64,000 nt of DNA from Escherichia sp. E4742 (GTDB taxonomy: Bacteria > Pseudomonadota > Gammaproteobacteria > Enterobacterales > Enterobacteriaceae). The notes under the pieces were generated by a model. The model was not told the DNA's origin and did no database searches. It saw nothing but the letters and a program-made list of their open reading frames with translations. How positions within the stretch are numbered: the stretch's first letter is position 1; each line of letters opens with the position of its first letter. Positions 9,858 through 17,096 of the stretch are shown here, one piece after another. The position numbers and the translations under genes are program-made. The stretch is from assembly GCF_005843885.1 (NCBI RefSeq), contig NZ_CP040443.1, positions 2,604,001-2,668,000 of the forward strand, in the 5' to 3' direction.

Positions 9858-11386
9858 TGACAGCTGATAGCTACCTTGAAATGGTGCTGGTTCTGATGGG
9901 CTGGCTGATCAATAACGCGCTGTGGACGATTATTACCACCACCGGGATTTTTGCCATCCCGTTGGCATTCAAAATAGCGGGCGTCTGGCTGAAGGTTAGG
10001 GAAGAGGGGGACGACGAAGGTAACAAAGGGGCGCTGGCATTACCGCGTATGGAGCATGTCATTTATGTCGCCTTTGTGGTGATCATGTTTTGTGCGATGC
10101 CGATACAGGACGTTGATATCTCGACGATGAAGTTTGATCGCACTCGTTCTTCACAGTGCGGCGTGAACGTGCCTAAACCGGATGAGTCCGGCTATGGGCC
10201 ATTAATTGCTGAGCTTAACGGCCAGACTGCGAAAATCCCGGCATGGTGGTATCTGGTACATTCGCTATCGAAAGGGATTACACACGCCGCGATAGCCTCT
10301 ATTCCCTGTGGTAATGACTTCCGGACACTGCGTTTTGAAGTGCAGCATACGAAATTAATTGATCCTGTAATCAGGCAGGAAGTTCAGGATTTTGCCAGAC
10401 AGTGTTATGCAAAAGCATATTACAAACTCAAAAACAGTAATCCAAAACTGACAGCGGTAACAGTTGATTCGGTTGGTTGGATTGGATCGAGTTATTTTCT
10501 TAATACTGGAGGATATTACGACTATTACACGTCAACAGTACCATTATCTGCATGGCCTTATAATGAAGGGCGTGACAGTGGTTACCCTGATGTTGGCCGA
10601 GGGGGGTATCCGACGTGCAAAGATTGGTGGAGCGCGTCAGGGAAGGGGCTGAAAAGTCGTTTATTGGACAGTTTTGATAAACGTACAGTCAATATGATGA
10701 AGGCGAAATCTCCGAATAATTGGGAGGAAAGCCTTCTTCGCTGGTTGGTAAGTCCACAGAATATACATATGTCCGGAAGTGGTGATACTTATATGATAGG
10801 GAATCAACAAGGACATGGAACGGGTATTGACACCGGTATTAAAGAATTCCTAAGCGGCCTGGGTGCTTTTAGTGCGCAAGCGACGCAGTTACCGGCGTTT
10901 GATGCACTTCGACAGGCGTTGCCGATGGTTCATGCTATTTTACTGATGGCTATAGTGATATGCATTCCGCTGGTGATGTTGTTTGGCGCGTATGATCCAA
11001 AGGTAGTAGTCACTATTACTTTTGCGATGTTTGCGATAATTTTTGTTCCGTTCTGGTGGGAACTGGGGGGCTGGTTGGACGATAAGCTTATCCAGTTGCT
11101 GTACGCTAGCTATAAGGGGTATACCAACAACTTCAATAACTGGATTGCCAGCATCGGCTCGGATGGGTGGATTATGAATCTGGTGCTGGGAGCTATGTAT
11201 GTGGTACTACCGATGTTCTGGTTTGGTGCTGTGAGTTGGAGTGGTGTGAATATAGGACAGGCGTTGTCTTCAGCAGTCGATAAAGCTAGTCAAGGATCGC
11301 AGCAAGCGGGAGCTAAGGGACCCGGTGTGGCTGGTGAGGTCGTTAAAACTGTAGCTACAAAAGGGGCTTCCAAAGCGAAAAAATAA
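9857..11386 (+). CDS. TraG N-terminal-domain mating-pair protein
   Basis: Polytopic inner-membrane protein of 509 aa with the TraG_N domain, acting in mating-pair stabilisation or pilus assembly. Membrane helices lie near residues 8-40, 68-85, 355-385, 390-420 and 445-470, around a large periplasmic cysteine-containing segment. The ATG at 9857 makes a one-base overlap with the upstream stop. It is the last gene of the transfer operon and ends in a Lys/Ala-rich tail just before a strong terminator. F-type TraG is about 900 aa, but a short TraG_N-only form is normal in PFL-type ICEs. Confidence 0.85.
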   Translation: MTADSYLEMVLVLMGWLINNALWTIITTTGIFAIPLAFKIAGVWLKVREEGDDEGNKGALALPRMEHVIYVAFVVIMFCAMPIQDVDISTMKFDRTRSSQCGVNVPKPDESGYGPLIAELNGQTAKIPAWWYLVHSLSKGITHAAIASIPCGNDFRTLRFEVQHTKLIDPVIRQEVQDFARQCYAKAYYKLKNSNPKLTAVTVDSVGWIGSSYFLNTGGYYDYYTSTVPLSAWPYNEGRDSGYPDVGRGGYPTCKDWWSASGKGLKSRLLDSFDKRTVNMMKAKSPNNWEESLLRWLVSPQNIHMSGSGDTYMIGNQQGHGTGIDTGIKEFLSGLGAFSAQATQLPAFDALRQALPMVHAILLMAIVICIPLVMLFGAYDPKVVVTITFAMFAIIFVPFWWELGGWLDDKLIQLLYASYKGYTNNFNNWIASIGSDGWIMNLVLGAMYVVLPMFWFGAVSWSGVNIGQALSSAVDKASQGSQQAGAKGPGVAGEVVKTVATKGASKAKK

Positions 11387-11393
11387 CCCCAAA

Positions 11394-11429
11394 AAGCAGG
11401 CAACGGAAAAGAAATCTTGTTGCCTGCTT
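11394..11429. terminator. Bidirectional terminator between the transfer operon and reverse genes
   Basis: AAGCAGGCAAC pairs with its exact complement across a 14-nt loop. It lies immediately after the TraG stop and immediately before the stop of the reverse-strand 81-aa gene. A run of A precedes the left arm, supplying a U-run for transcripts from the - strand, so it can serve both directions. Confidence 0.75.
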
Positions 11430-11675
11430 CTATAAATCGTCATCAGAATAGATTCGTTGGTTGTTTTCACCATAGTTACCGTAGCCACTATGTCCATTTC
11501 TGTAACCTGCATGCAGTTCTTCGTCATCGGTTGAAGTAACAGCTTTGCTTCCGGCGACAGCAACAATAATCGAAAGGACCATCTTTATGGCTTCGGTTAG
11601 CCCATTGAAAAGTACAGACCAGATATCTGATTGGTGTGATGTTTTATTATTGTATTTCATTCGGTTATTATCCAT
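11430..11675 (-). CDS. Small hypothetical membrane-associated protein
   Basis: An 81-aa product with one hydrophobic segment (about residues 24-46) and a Tyr/Gly/Asn/Asp-rich hydrophilic C terminus. It touches the preceding cold-shock gene by one base (stop and start overlap), so the two form a reverse-strand operon facing the transfer operon. No family is recognised. It is probably a membrane partner of its neighbour. Confidence 0.6.
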   Translation of the reverse strand: MDNNRMKYNNKTSHQSDIWSVLFNGLTEAIKMVLSIIVAVAGSKAVTSTDDEELHAGYRNGHSGYGNYGENNQRIYSDDDL

Positions 11676-12127
11676 TATTTATTCTTGCCTATAAATAAAT
11701 TGAAAATCCATGCAATGACTTCAAATAACATAGCAATAGTAGAAAGGATAAAATCGAACAACTCTATGAATAAATCAAAGATGCTGCTTTTTTTTAAAAC
11801 TTTTATTGTTCTCGCACAATATGGACATACTGTTTTTTGTGGTTCCCCCTGGTAAGTAATCATCCGTGGGAAAACTTTTTTATTACAACAGCGACAAAAA
11901 TCTAATCTATCATCAGATGATGTATTCTTAGCCTTTTGGGTAATGATTACCTTCCTTGCTCGCTCGCCTTTTAGTGATATTTCAATTTCAAAGCTAACAT
12001 TATTTCCTTTTTCAGGGAGCAAGGCACCGTTTATATCACTGACATGAGAATAATAGTCTTTGTTATTCTTGTCAGTGATGAATCCGTACCCTTTCTCTTC
12101 ACTGAACCATTTTATTACACCATCCAT
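11675..12127 (-). CDS. Cold-shock domain protein with zinc ribbon and C-terminal membrane helix
   Basis: A 150-aa protein built from three parts. Residues 1-65 are a cold-shock nucleic-acid-binding fold with the signatures GVIKWFSEEKGYGFI and YYSHVSDI. Residues about 77-108 carry CRCC and CPYC pairs, a likely zinc ribbon. Residues about 118-146 are a hydrophobic segment that would anchor it in the inner membrane. Ordinary CspA proteins are about 70 aa and soluble, so the added ribbon and anchor are unusual. It heads a two-gene operon opposing the transfer genes. A role in binding nucleic acid at the membrane is inferred. Confidence 0.75.
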   Translation of the reverse strand: MDGVIKWFSEEKGYGFITDKNNKDYYSHVSDINGALLPEKGNNVSFEIEISLKGERARKVIITQKAKNTSSDDRLDFCRCCNKKVFPRMITYQGEPQKTVCPYCARTIKVLKKSSIFDLFIELFDFILSTIAMLFEVIAWIFNLFIGKNK

Positions 12128-12235
12128 TAATATGTCCCTATCAATGTCGCTATAAATCGAGATTAATAGATGCTGAAAATTAAAGCAATATATTGAAAGA
12201 TCTCATCGAAAGATTTATTCTCCGGGTGTTACATT

Positions 12236-12469
12236 GTTGTCTCCGACAACAGCCAATGCTTCAACGCAAGCGGAACTGTGCCAGCGATTTGAGAGAAGCG
12301 CCTTCGGGTGATCGCAAGCCAATATCATAGGGAAAGAAGTGCGGCCTGAGACTGATGCCTTCGGGTGGCCGCAGCCAAAATCGTCGTAATCTGAGAGACG
12401 AAGCCTTCGGGCGATAACACCGTTTAACCTTTGAGAACGGCGATCGCGCAAGCGATAAAGGTACACTTC
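12236..12469 (+). ncRNA. Structured RNA module I with three pseudoknot units
   Basis: The order is a 5' hairpin GTTGTC/GACAAC (12236-12250), three H-type pseudoknot units and two 3' hairpins. Each unit is CCAAT-like, P1 strand, P2 strand, TGAGA, P1 partner, GCCTTCGGGY, P2 partner. Unit 1 has P1 GCTTC/GAAGC (12258/12295) and P2 GCGATT/GATCGC (12284/12310). Unit 2 has ATCA/TGAT and GCGGCC/GGCCGC (12341/12367). Unit 3 has CGTC/GACG and GTAATC/GATAAC. The 3' hairpins are CCGTTT/GAACGG and ATCGC-GCAA-GCGAT. Module II at 14103 has the same layout with compensatory changes, which argues for a transcribed RNA. Transcription and strand are inferred. Confidence 0.7.
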
Positions 12470-13158
12470 AACGCAGGGCAACGACGTCTGCCCGATATCC
12501 TTAAAGCTGTTTTTCCTTTGGGCTTACGTCCAGCTTATCCCGGCAACATTTGCGGCTCGTTGCTATGCCAATTGGAACATTTGGCATCTGCAAGAGCGGC
12601 ATTTGGCGATGGGATATGTGCAGCGTCACTTGTGTAAGAGCGGTAGCGATACCAAGTGACGCTGCGCGAAAGGGCACCGTCTTAGCAGACGGAATGCGGT
12701 CTTTCAGCACCCTGTACAGTCTGACGCACACGTAGTCACGGTGTTCAGACTGGGGAAATAGCATCTTTAAGCACACTTTTTAACCATAACGCCTTATCAC
12801 GGAACAAATCCATTCACGGAGAAACCATGAGAGCAGGCGTATCAACTTCAGGAGAAAATTCGACTCGGTATCGATGGCAATGTCAGTGAAAGCTGACGTA
12901 TGGAGGTAGTCTGACTAACGTCAGGACGGCATACGCCGCGAACAGCTCTGCGAGCTGGGGAACCTCGTAAAAACTCAACATGTTGTCACCCCGATGCACA
13001 GATACCAGTCGAGTCGCAGGAAGCGCAAAACCTAACCGTGCCGTCGGGACCAGATGTATCACTCATATTCTGTGTGAATATTCAGAATATAGATCGCGCT
13101 CGTTTCCTTATTTTGGGAGAAGAGCTTGATCTGTATTTCTTAGTAAAGGAGGACAGGT
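12470..13158. other. Gene-free, hairpin-rich leader region upstream of the orphan recombinase
   Basis: No convincing coding region. Strong inverted repeats include ATGCCAA/TTGGCAT (12565-12587), a 13-bp GCAGCGTCACTTG arm pair (12620-12665), CCGTCT/AGACGG (12677-12692), CAGTCTGA/TCAGACTG (12717-12752), CTGACGT/ACGTCAG (12893-12924), CAGCTC/GAGCTG (12943-12957) and ATATTCTG/CAGAATAT (13065-13090). Two long-range pairings, GGCGTAT/ATACGCC (12836/12931) and CGACTCG/CGAGTCG (12861/13010), cross each other. The density suggests one or more structured RNAs continuous with module I, or control sites for the recombinase. No known intron signature was recognised. Confidence 0.5.
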
Positions 13159-14049
13159 ATGTCTAAATTAAGTAAGCAGCTCGTCACGCTGGCAAGGCAG
13201 GGCGGCGGTGGGTTTAAAACTATTGCGGATCGTTCAAAGATTGCCACCCGTATAGCGGAAAGGATAGCTAAGTTAAATATTCAGATTCGGGACGTAAAGC
13301 ATATAAAAACCCATCATATAGAGCTGTATGTGAAGAGTCGCCAGGCTGAAGGGATATCCAAAAGAACAATGCAGAATGAGATGGCCGCAATCAGAAATAT
13401 TCTGACCGTTGCTGGTCGGGCAAAACTTGCCGATCCTGGTCACGAGAAATTAAGTAATTCAGCTCTCGGATTATCTGATGCCAGTCGTGACGGTACTAAA
13501 GTCGCAATTAATAGCGAACGCTATCTCGCAGCGTTCGCTTATTCAGAGAAGCAAGACGTTGGCGTAGCAGCTGCAATGCAGGTTGCTCGTTGTTTTGGTC
13601 TGAGGACCGAAGAAGCGGTGCAATCTGTTAAATCACTAAAAACCTGGCAACACGCATTATCGCGTGGTGATGATCGTGTCAGGATCGTATTTGGTACAAA
13701 AGGAGGACGCCCAAGAGACACGACAGTTATAGATCGCGATAAAATGCTAAACGCCGTCAATTATGCTTTGAAAATTGCTGCCGGAAATGATGGTAAGTTG
13801 GTTGATAAACCGGATCTGAAATCAGCGATTGATCGCTATCGAAATATTGTCAGAGATGCGGGATTAGTGGGGAAATATGCGCCTCATAGTCTGCGATATG
13901 CCTGGGCAGGTGAAGCAATGGGATATCATAAAAGTAAAGGTATGAGTGACGATGAGGCAAAAGCAATGGTGTCTATGGATCTGGGACACGGTGATGGTCG
14001 CGGACGTTATATTGAGCGTGTCTATAATAAGCCTGATATCGAGGAATAA
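13159..14049 (+). CDS. Orphan tyrosine recombinase (integrase domain-containing protein)
   Basis: A 296-aa site-specific recombinase lying far from the att site. The core residues look complete: Arg149 in GLRTEEA, His243 and Arg246 in HSLR, His277 in LGH and a tyrosine at 284 or 289. An AGGAGG site precedes the ATG. Unlike the integrase at 43.9 kb it sits inside the backbone between two copies of a structured RNA module, so it probably acts on another site such as resolution, inversion or a second recombination. The target cannot be read from the sequence. Confidence 0.82.
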   Translation: MSKLSKQLVTLARQGGGGFKTIADRSKIATRIAERIAKLNIQIRDVKHIKTHHIELYVKSRQAEGISKRTMQNEMAAIRNILTVAGRAKLADPGHEKLSNSALGLSDASRDGTKVAINSERYLAAFAYSEKQDVGVAAAMQVARCFGLRTEEAVQSVKSLKTWQHALSRGDDRVRIVFGTKGGRPRDTTVIDRDKMLNAVNYALKIAAGNDGKLVDKPDLKSAIDRYRNIVRDAGLVGKYAPHSLRYAWAGEAMGYHKSKGMSDDEAKAMVSMDLGHGDGRGRYIERVYNKPDIEE

Positions 14050-14102
14050 TTAAACCTGCTTGTCTCTGTGGAATATAAACGATAGCATTTAAATGTTAAC
14101 CC

Positions 14103-14260
14103 GTTGTCTTCGACAACAGCCAATGTCCCGGTAATCTGAGAGGGACGCCTTCGGGTGATTACCAGCCAAAATCGTCATGACCTGAGAGACGATGCCTTCG
14201 GGCGGTAACGCTGTTTAGCCTTTGAAAACAGTGGTCGCTTTCGCGATGAAGGTACACTTC
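14103..14260 (+). ncRNA. Structured RNA module II with two pseudoknot units
   Basis: The 5' hairpin is GTTGTC-TTC-GACAAC. Unit 1 has P1 GTCCC/GGGAC (14125/14142) interlocked with P2 GGTAATC/GATTACC (14130/14157). Unit 2 has P1 CGTC/GACG (14173/14188) and P2 ATGACC/GGTAAC (14177/14204, with mismatches). Each unit keeps TGAGA between the strands and GCCTTCGGG before the P2 partner. The 3' hairpins are CTGTTT/AAACAG and GTCGC-TTTC-GCGAT, ending in GGTACACTTC exactly as in module I. Stem differences between modules are compensatory. It lies directly after the recombinase gene and before the first leader hairpin. Confidence 0.75.
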
Positions 14261-14305
14261 TGACTACAGCGGATTTTCCGCTATCAATATTGTTACTCAC
14301 CCTAA

Positions 14306-14339
14306 GGGAACACGCTTCCCGCAGGGGATCGGTGTTCCC
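14306..14339 (+). promoter_or_regulatory. Leader hairpin A (recurrent nested stem)
   Basis: The outer stem GGGAACAC/GTGTTCCC encloses an inner TTCCC-GCA-GGGGA stem and is followed by seven T. It ends 24 nt before the start codon of the 93-aa gene. It belongs to a six-copy set in this window in which the outer stem sequence changes but pairing is kept. It could be a terminator-like attenuator or a protein-binding leader. Confidence 0.6.
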
Positions 14340-14363
14340 TTTTTTTACGTAAGGAATACACCG

Positions 14364-14645
14364 ATGACTAATCGCTTATCTCTGGCATTTACGCCTGTTT
14401 CTATCACGCTTCCGGCCTGGGAACACTCCGTTGAAGTATTCGATTTCTCCCAGTGGGAACGTCGGCAGTTTGCGCTGATTAAAGCTGCGCAGGATGCCTG
14501 GAACCGCCGTTCTGATCCCGATACACAACAGGTGACATTTTCGCTGACGCTGTTTATTCGTCTGGGAGGCGAAACCGCCGAACGGACTCAAAACTTTGTT
14601 GCCAGATATGTTGACGATGCACTGGTTGTAACCTTGGGAGAATGA
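14364..14645 (+). CDS. Small hypothetical ICE protein
   Basis: A 93-aa soluble protein beginning MTNRLSLAFTPVSITL, with a Trp/Phe/Glu-rich middle and a beta-rich C terminus. No family is recognised. It follows leader hairpin A and is separated by only 3 nt from the small broken gene downstream. It is probably part of the accessory anti-restriction/leading-region gene set that ends with the ArdC-like gene, but this is inference from position. Confidence 0.65.
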   Translation: MTNRLSLAFTPVSITLPAWEHSVEVFDFSQWERRQFALIKAAQDAWNRRSDPDTQQVTFSLTLFIRLGGETAERTQNFVARYVDDALVVTLGE

Positions 14646-14648
14646 GAG

Positions 14649-14828
14649 ATGAAACTACAGCTTGAACTGACCGATGAAGACGCGCTGGCATTGTCGCATC
14701 TGACTCAAAGTCTGACATGAAACACGATGCGTGACTTTGTCATGACTAACCGTGAATGCGACGAAATGATTGATGCGATCCGGAAATTAGAAAAAACGTT
14801 GACGGAACACGGCTTCAGGCACCAATAA
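14649..14828 (+). pseudogene. Small gene interrupted by an in-frame TGA
   Basis: Reading from the ATG at 14649 gives 23 codons, then TGA at 14718-14720, then 35 further codons in the same frame to TAA at 14826. The second half is clearly protein-like (Arg-Glu-Cys-Asp-Glu then an amphipathic helix). The intact product would be 59 aa. It lies 3 nt after the previous stop and behind a GAGAG site. A single nonsense change, probably from TGG or CGA, explains the break. Confidence 0.6.
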
Positions 14829-14861
14829 GGCTGTTTTGCTTAAAATCTTAACTTGACCCTT

Positions 14862-14897
14862 GCGGGGATTGATTTCCCGTCAGGGAGCAATCCCTGC
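14862..14897 (+). promoter_or_regulatory. Leader hairpin B
   Basis: A 10-bp outer stem (GCGGGGATTG with CAATCCCTGC, one G-U) encloses TTTCCCGTCAGGGAG, the conserved inner hairpin. It ends 22 nt before the ATG of the 90-aa gene. It is the same architecture as copies A, C, D, E and F with a different outer sequence. Confidence 0.6.
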
Positions 14898-14919
14898 TTT
14901 TATTAACAGGGATATCAGT

Positions 14920-15192
14920 ATGACAACGAAATACACTTATCTTCCGGTTGCGGATTATCGTAATACGACTGAGCGATTATTCCGTCAGGCAGTTGTTCAT
15001 TACAGTACCTGCGTGGGGAATGATGAACGGGCGTCCTGGCGTAGTCAGTCCATTATGGCGCTGGAAATAACAGCGGATATTAACTGCAAGCGTGCAACTG
15101 AACGTGACCAGCGGAATTTTCTTTCTGCCAGGAAGCGTTTGCAGGACCAGGTTGACCGCGTACTGGAATCAGGGGAATTGTGTAATGGATAA
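14920..15192 (+). CDS. Small hypothetical ICE protein
   Basis: A 90-aa soluble, charged and largely helical protein. I chose the ATG at 14920 because the upstream in-frame sequence is leader hairpin B. It overlaps the next gene by 8 nt, so the pair is co-translated. No recognised domain. Helical composition with many Arg and Glu would fit a nucleic-acid or protein-binding accessory, but that is only composition. Confidence 0.65.
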   Translation: MTTKYTYLPVADYRNTTERLFRQAVVHYSTCVGNDERASWRSQSIMALEITADINCKRATERDQRNFLSARKRLQDQVDRVLESGELCNG

Positions 15193-15583
15193 CGTCACGA
15201 TGATCAGTATGCAGCCCGTTCCCTTTGGTCTGGTCCTTCTGAAATATCTGCATACTCCACGTCGCGTGGCTCCGTTTTTAGCGTGGGCCAGGCGTCTGGG
15301 TGATGATTATGAAGAAACCAGCAGGTGGGAAGCTCGGGTGTTATCAAACGACGGATTCTATCTTGTCCCCAACTCCCGTCTGGCTTATGGCGTAAGCGTG
15401 GCCGGAAATGGCTATGAAGGCACCATGACAGCAGAGGCCTTTGGCATCACGTTGTCGTTGTTTGCCCTCGGACAGATTGCCAATACGACTGAAAATGACA
15501 GCGATATCCTGCTCTATCACGCTTTGCGTGATTACGCGTTGGATCACTCAGAAGCGGTCGAGATTATGGCCGCGATAGACTGA
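15185..15583 (+). CDS. Conserved ICE hypothetical protein, antirestriction-like size
   Basis: A 132-aa acidic protein starting MDNVTMISMQPVPFG, overlapping the previous gene. The central part contains a Trp-Glu-Ala-Arg-Val segment and a helix-rich C terminus ending in a long acidic stretch. Size, acidity and fold-like pattern resemble KlcA/ArdB-type antirestriction proteins, and the ArdC-like gene lies 0.5 kb on. I make that link only as a possibility. The start at 15185 lies inside the overlap, so longer upstream starts would bury the neighbour. Confidence 0.6.
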   Translation: MDNVTMISMQPVPFGLVLLKYLHTPRRVAPFLAWARRLGDDYEETSRWEARVLSNDGFYLVPNSRLAYGVSVAGNGYEGTMTAEAFGITLSLFALGQIANTTENDSDILLYHALRDYALDHSEAVEIMAAID

Positions 15584-15648
15584 TTTTTTACTTCAACCTG
15601 GGCAGAGATTTTGCAACCTGGTTACACAAAACCATATCACCCCTACAG

Positions 15649-15680
15649 GGAACTCGTTTCCCGGTGGGGAGGATGGTTCC
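15649..15680 (+). promoter_or_regulatory. Leader hairpin C
   Basis: The weakest member of the set. The outer stem GGAAC/GTTCC (5 bp) encloses TTCCC-GGT-GGGGA and is followed by five T. It ends 28 nt before the start of the 111-aa gene. Spacing and inner loop match the other copies. Confidence 0.5.
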
Positions 15681-15707
15681 TTTTTAATTTTTGAGGAACT
15701 TACCAGG

Positions 15708-16043
15708 ATGACAGAACAGACAAATAACCTGTTTTCGGCTGAAGATTTATTTGAGCTGGCAAAACTTGAAGGGGAATTGTTAGTTGTAGCCGCATTCGAA
15801 CGTCTGGATATCGGAACACAACCGGATGAGGATAACTTCACGGATAATCAGTGGTCGATTGCCAGTCTGGCCCGAAATTTTGCTCGGGGATGTGCTGGCG
15901 AACTGCCGCGTTATTCACACCCTTCATGCAAGCCTCTTTTCGATGAGGTTATTGAACTTGCCAGAACAGTGTGTCTGGGAACCTGGGATCATTTTTTCAA
16001 GGTTGGCATGGATGAATCGTTAGCTATGGCTACGATGGACTGA
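15708..16043 (+). CDS. Small hypothetical ICE protein
   Basis: A 111-aa acidic, helical, soluble protein (MTEQTNNLFSAEDLF start) behind a TGAGGAA site and leader hairpin C. It has no recognised domain. It is followed directly by leader hairpin D and the ArdC-like gene. It is probably one of the small leading-region proteins made early after transfer, an inference from its neighbours. Confidence 0.65.
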   Translation: MTEQTNNLFSAEDLFELAKLEGELLVVAAFERLDIGTQPDEDNFTDNQWSIASLARNFARGCAGELPRYSHPSCKPLFDEVIELARTVCLGTWDHFFKVGMDESLAMATMD

Positions 16044-16061
16044 CTTTTTACTTTAACCCAG

Positions 16062-16096
16062 ACGGGGATTGTTCCCCGTTTGGGAGCCATCCCCGT
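16062..16096 (+). promoter_or_regulatory. Leader hairpin D
   Basis: The outer stem ACGGGGAT/ATCCCCGT (8 bp) encloses TTCCCCGTTTGGGA and is followed by a T-run. It ends 22 nt before the ArdC-like start codon. It shares the inner C-run/G-run hairpin with the other copies while the outer pairs differ in a compensated way. Confidence 0.6.
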
Positions 16097-16118
16097 TTTT
16101 TATTGATGGGAATGGCAT

Positions 16119-17054
16119 ATGACGAAGAAAACTACCAACCGCAAATCTGCCCCACGGCAGGATTTGTTCCAGACCGTAACCGACAAGATTATTACGGCGC
16201 TGGAGAACGGTACAGCACCCTGGCGTAAAGCATGGCAAACCGGAAAGGAGGGTTTGCCTGCTAATGCCATAACTGGCCGGAACTACAGCGGTATAAACGT
16301 GATGCTGTTATGGATCGATGCTGCCAATAAGGGATTTCATTCAAATCGCTGGCTGACGTTCAAACAGGCACTTGATGCCGGTGGGAGTGTCCGGAAAGGC
16401 GAAAAATCGACGCTGGTGACGCTGTTTAAACCGTTCCAGAAAGAGGCTACGGATAACAGCGGCCAGCCGATGTTTGATGAGAACGGCGAGATGGTTATGC
16501 AGGATCGCTGCTTTATGGCCAGCTTTCACCTTTTCAACGTTGAGCAGTGTGAAAACCTGCCTGACAACCTTTACCCGGAAATACCGGTTTTGCCCGACGT
16601 GAAACGCATTGCCCGGGCAGAGCAGATTGTAGCTTGTAGTGGTGTGCCAGTGAAGCATCGCTATCAGGATCGTGCGTATTACCGCCCGGGAGTTGACCAC
16701 ATTATGATGCCGGAAGCCGCTCAGTTTGATTCGGTGGAAGACTACTACAGTACGCTGTTGCATGAACTGGTGCATTCTACTGGGCATGTTTCTCGGCTGG
16801 CGAGAGACGGTATTGTTTCCACTTCGCGGAAGTTTGGCGATCCGGTTTATGGATTTGAAGAGCTGATAGCGGAGATGGGATCGGCCTTTCTGTGTGCTGA
16901 GCTTGGCATTCATGGTGACTTGCAACATGAGAGCTATATTGCCTCGTGGCTGCAAATGCTAAAAGAAGATAACCGGGCTGTATTTCGTGCCGCTCGTTTT
17001 TCGCGGGAAGCATTTGAATACCTGGTGTTGCGTGAGCAGGCGCTGGTGGCGTAG
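16119..17054 (+). CDS. ArdC-like antirestriction protein with zincin metallopeptidase motif
   Basis: A 311-aa protein with an N-terminal DUF1738 ssDNA-binding domain (about residues 10-130) and a C-terminal zincin-like domain carrying HELVHSTGH near residue 212. Its glutamate-rich helix follows (GFEELIAEM near 246). ArdC proteins bind single-stranded DNA and protect incoming plasmid DNA from restriction in the recipient, which suits a conjugative element. Length and motifs are complete. It sits behind leader hairpin D and is the last intact backbone gene before the cargo block. Confidence 0.85.
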   Translation: MTKKTTNRKSAPRQDLFQTVTDKIITALENGTAPWRKAWQTGKEGLPANAITGRNYSGINVMLLWIDAANKGFHSNRWLTFKQALDAGGSVRKGEKSTLVTLFKPFQKEATDNSGQPMFDENGEMVMQDRCFMASFHLFNVEQCENLPDNLYPEIPVLPDVKRIARAEQIVACSGVPVKHRYQDRAYYRPGVDHIMMPEAAQFDSVEDYYSTLLHELVHSTGHVSRLARDGIVSTSRKFGDPVYGFEELIAEMGSAFLCAELGIHGDLQHESYIASWLQMLKEDNRAVFRAARFSREAFEYLVLREQALVA

Positions 17055-17096
17055 CCCACTTTACCAACGTTGATTTAATCAACCAGTCACTTCTCA

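Noticed and set aside
12830..13090. Group II intron or intron remnant
   Set aside because: No domain V sequence, no intron-encoded protein and no recognisable boundary sequences.
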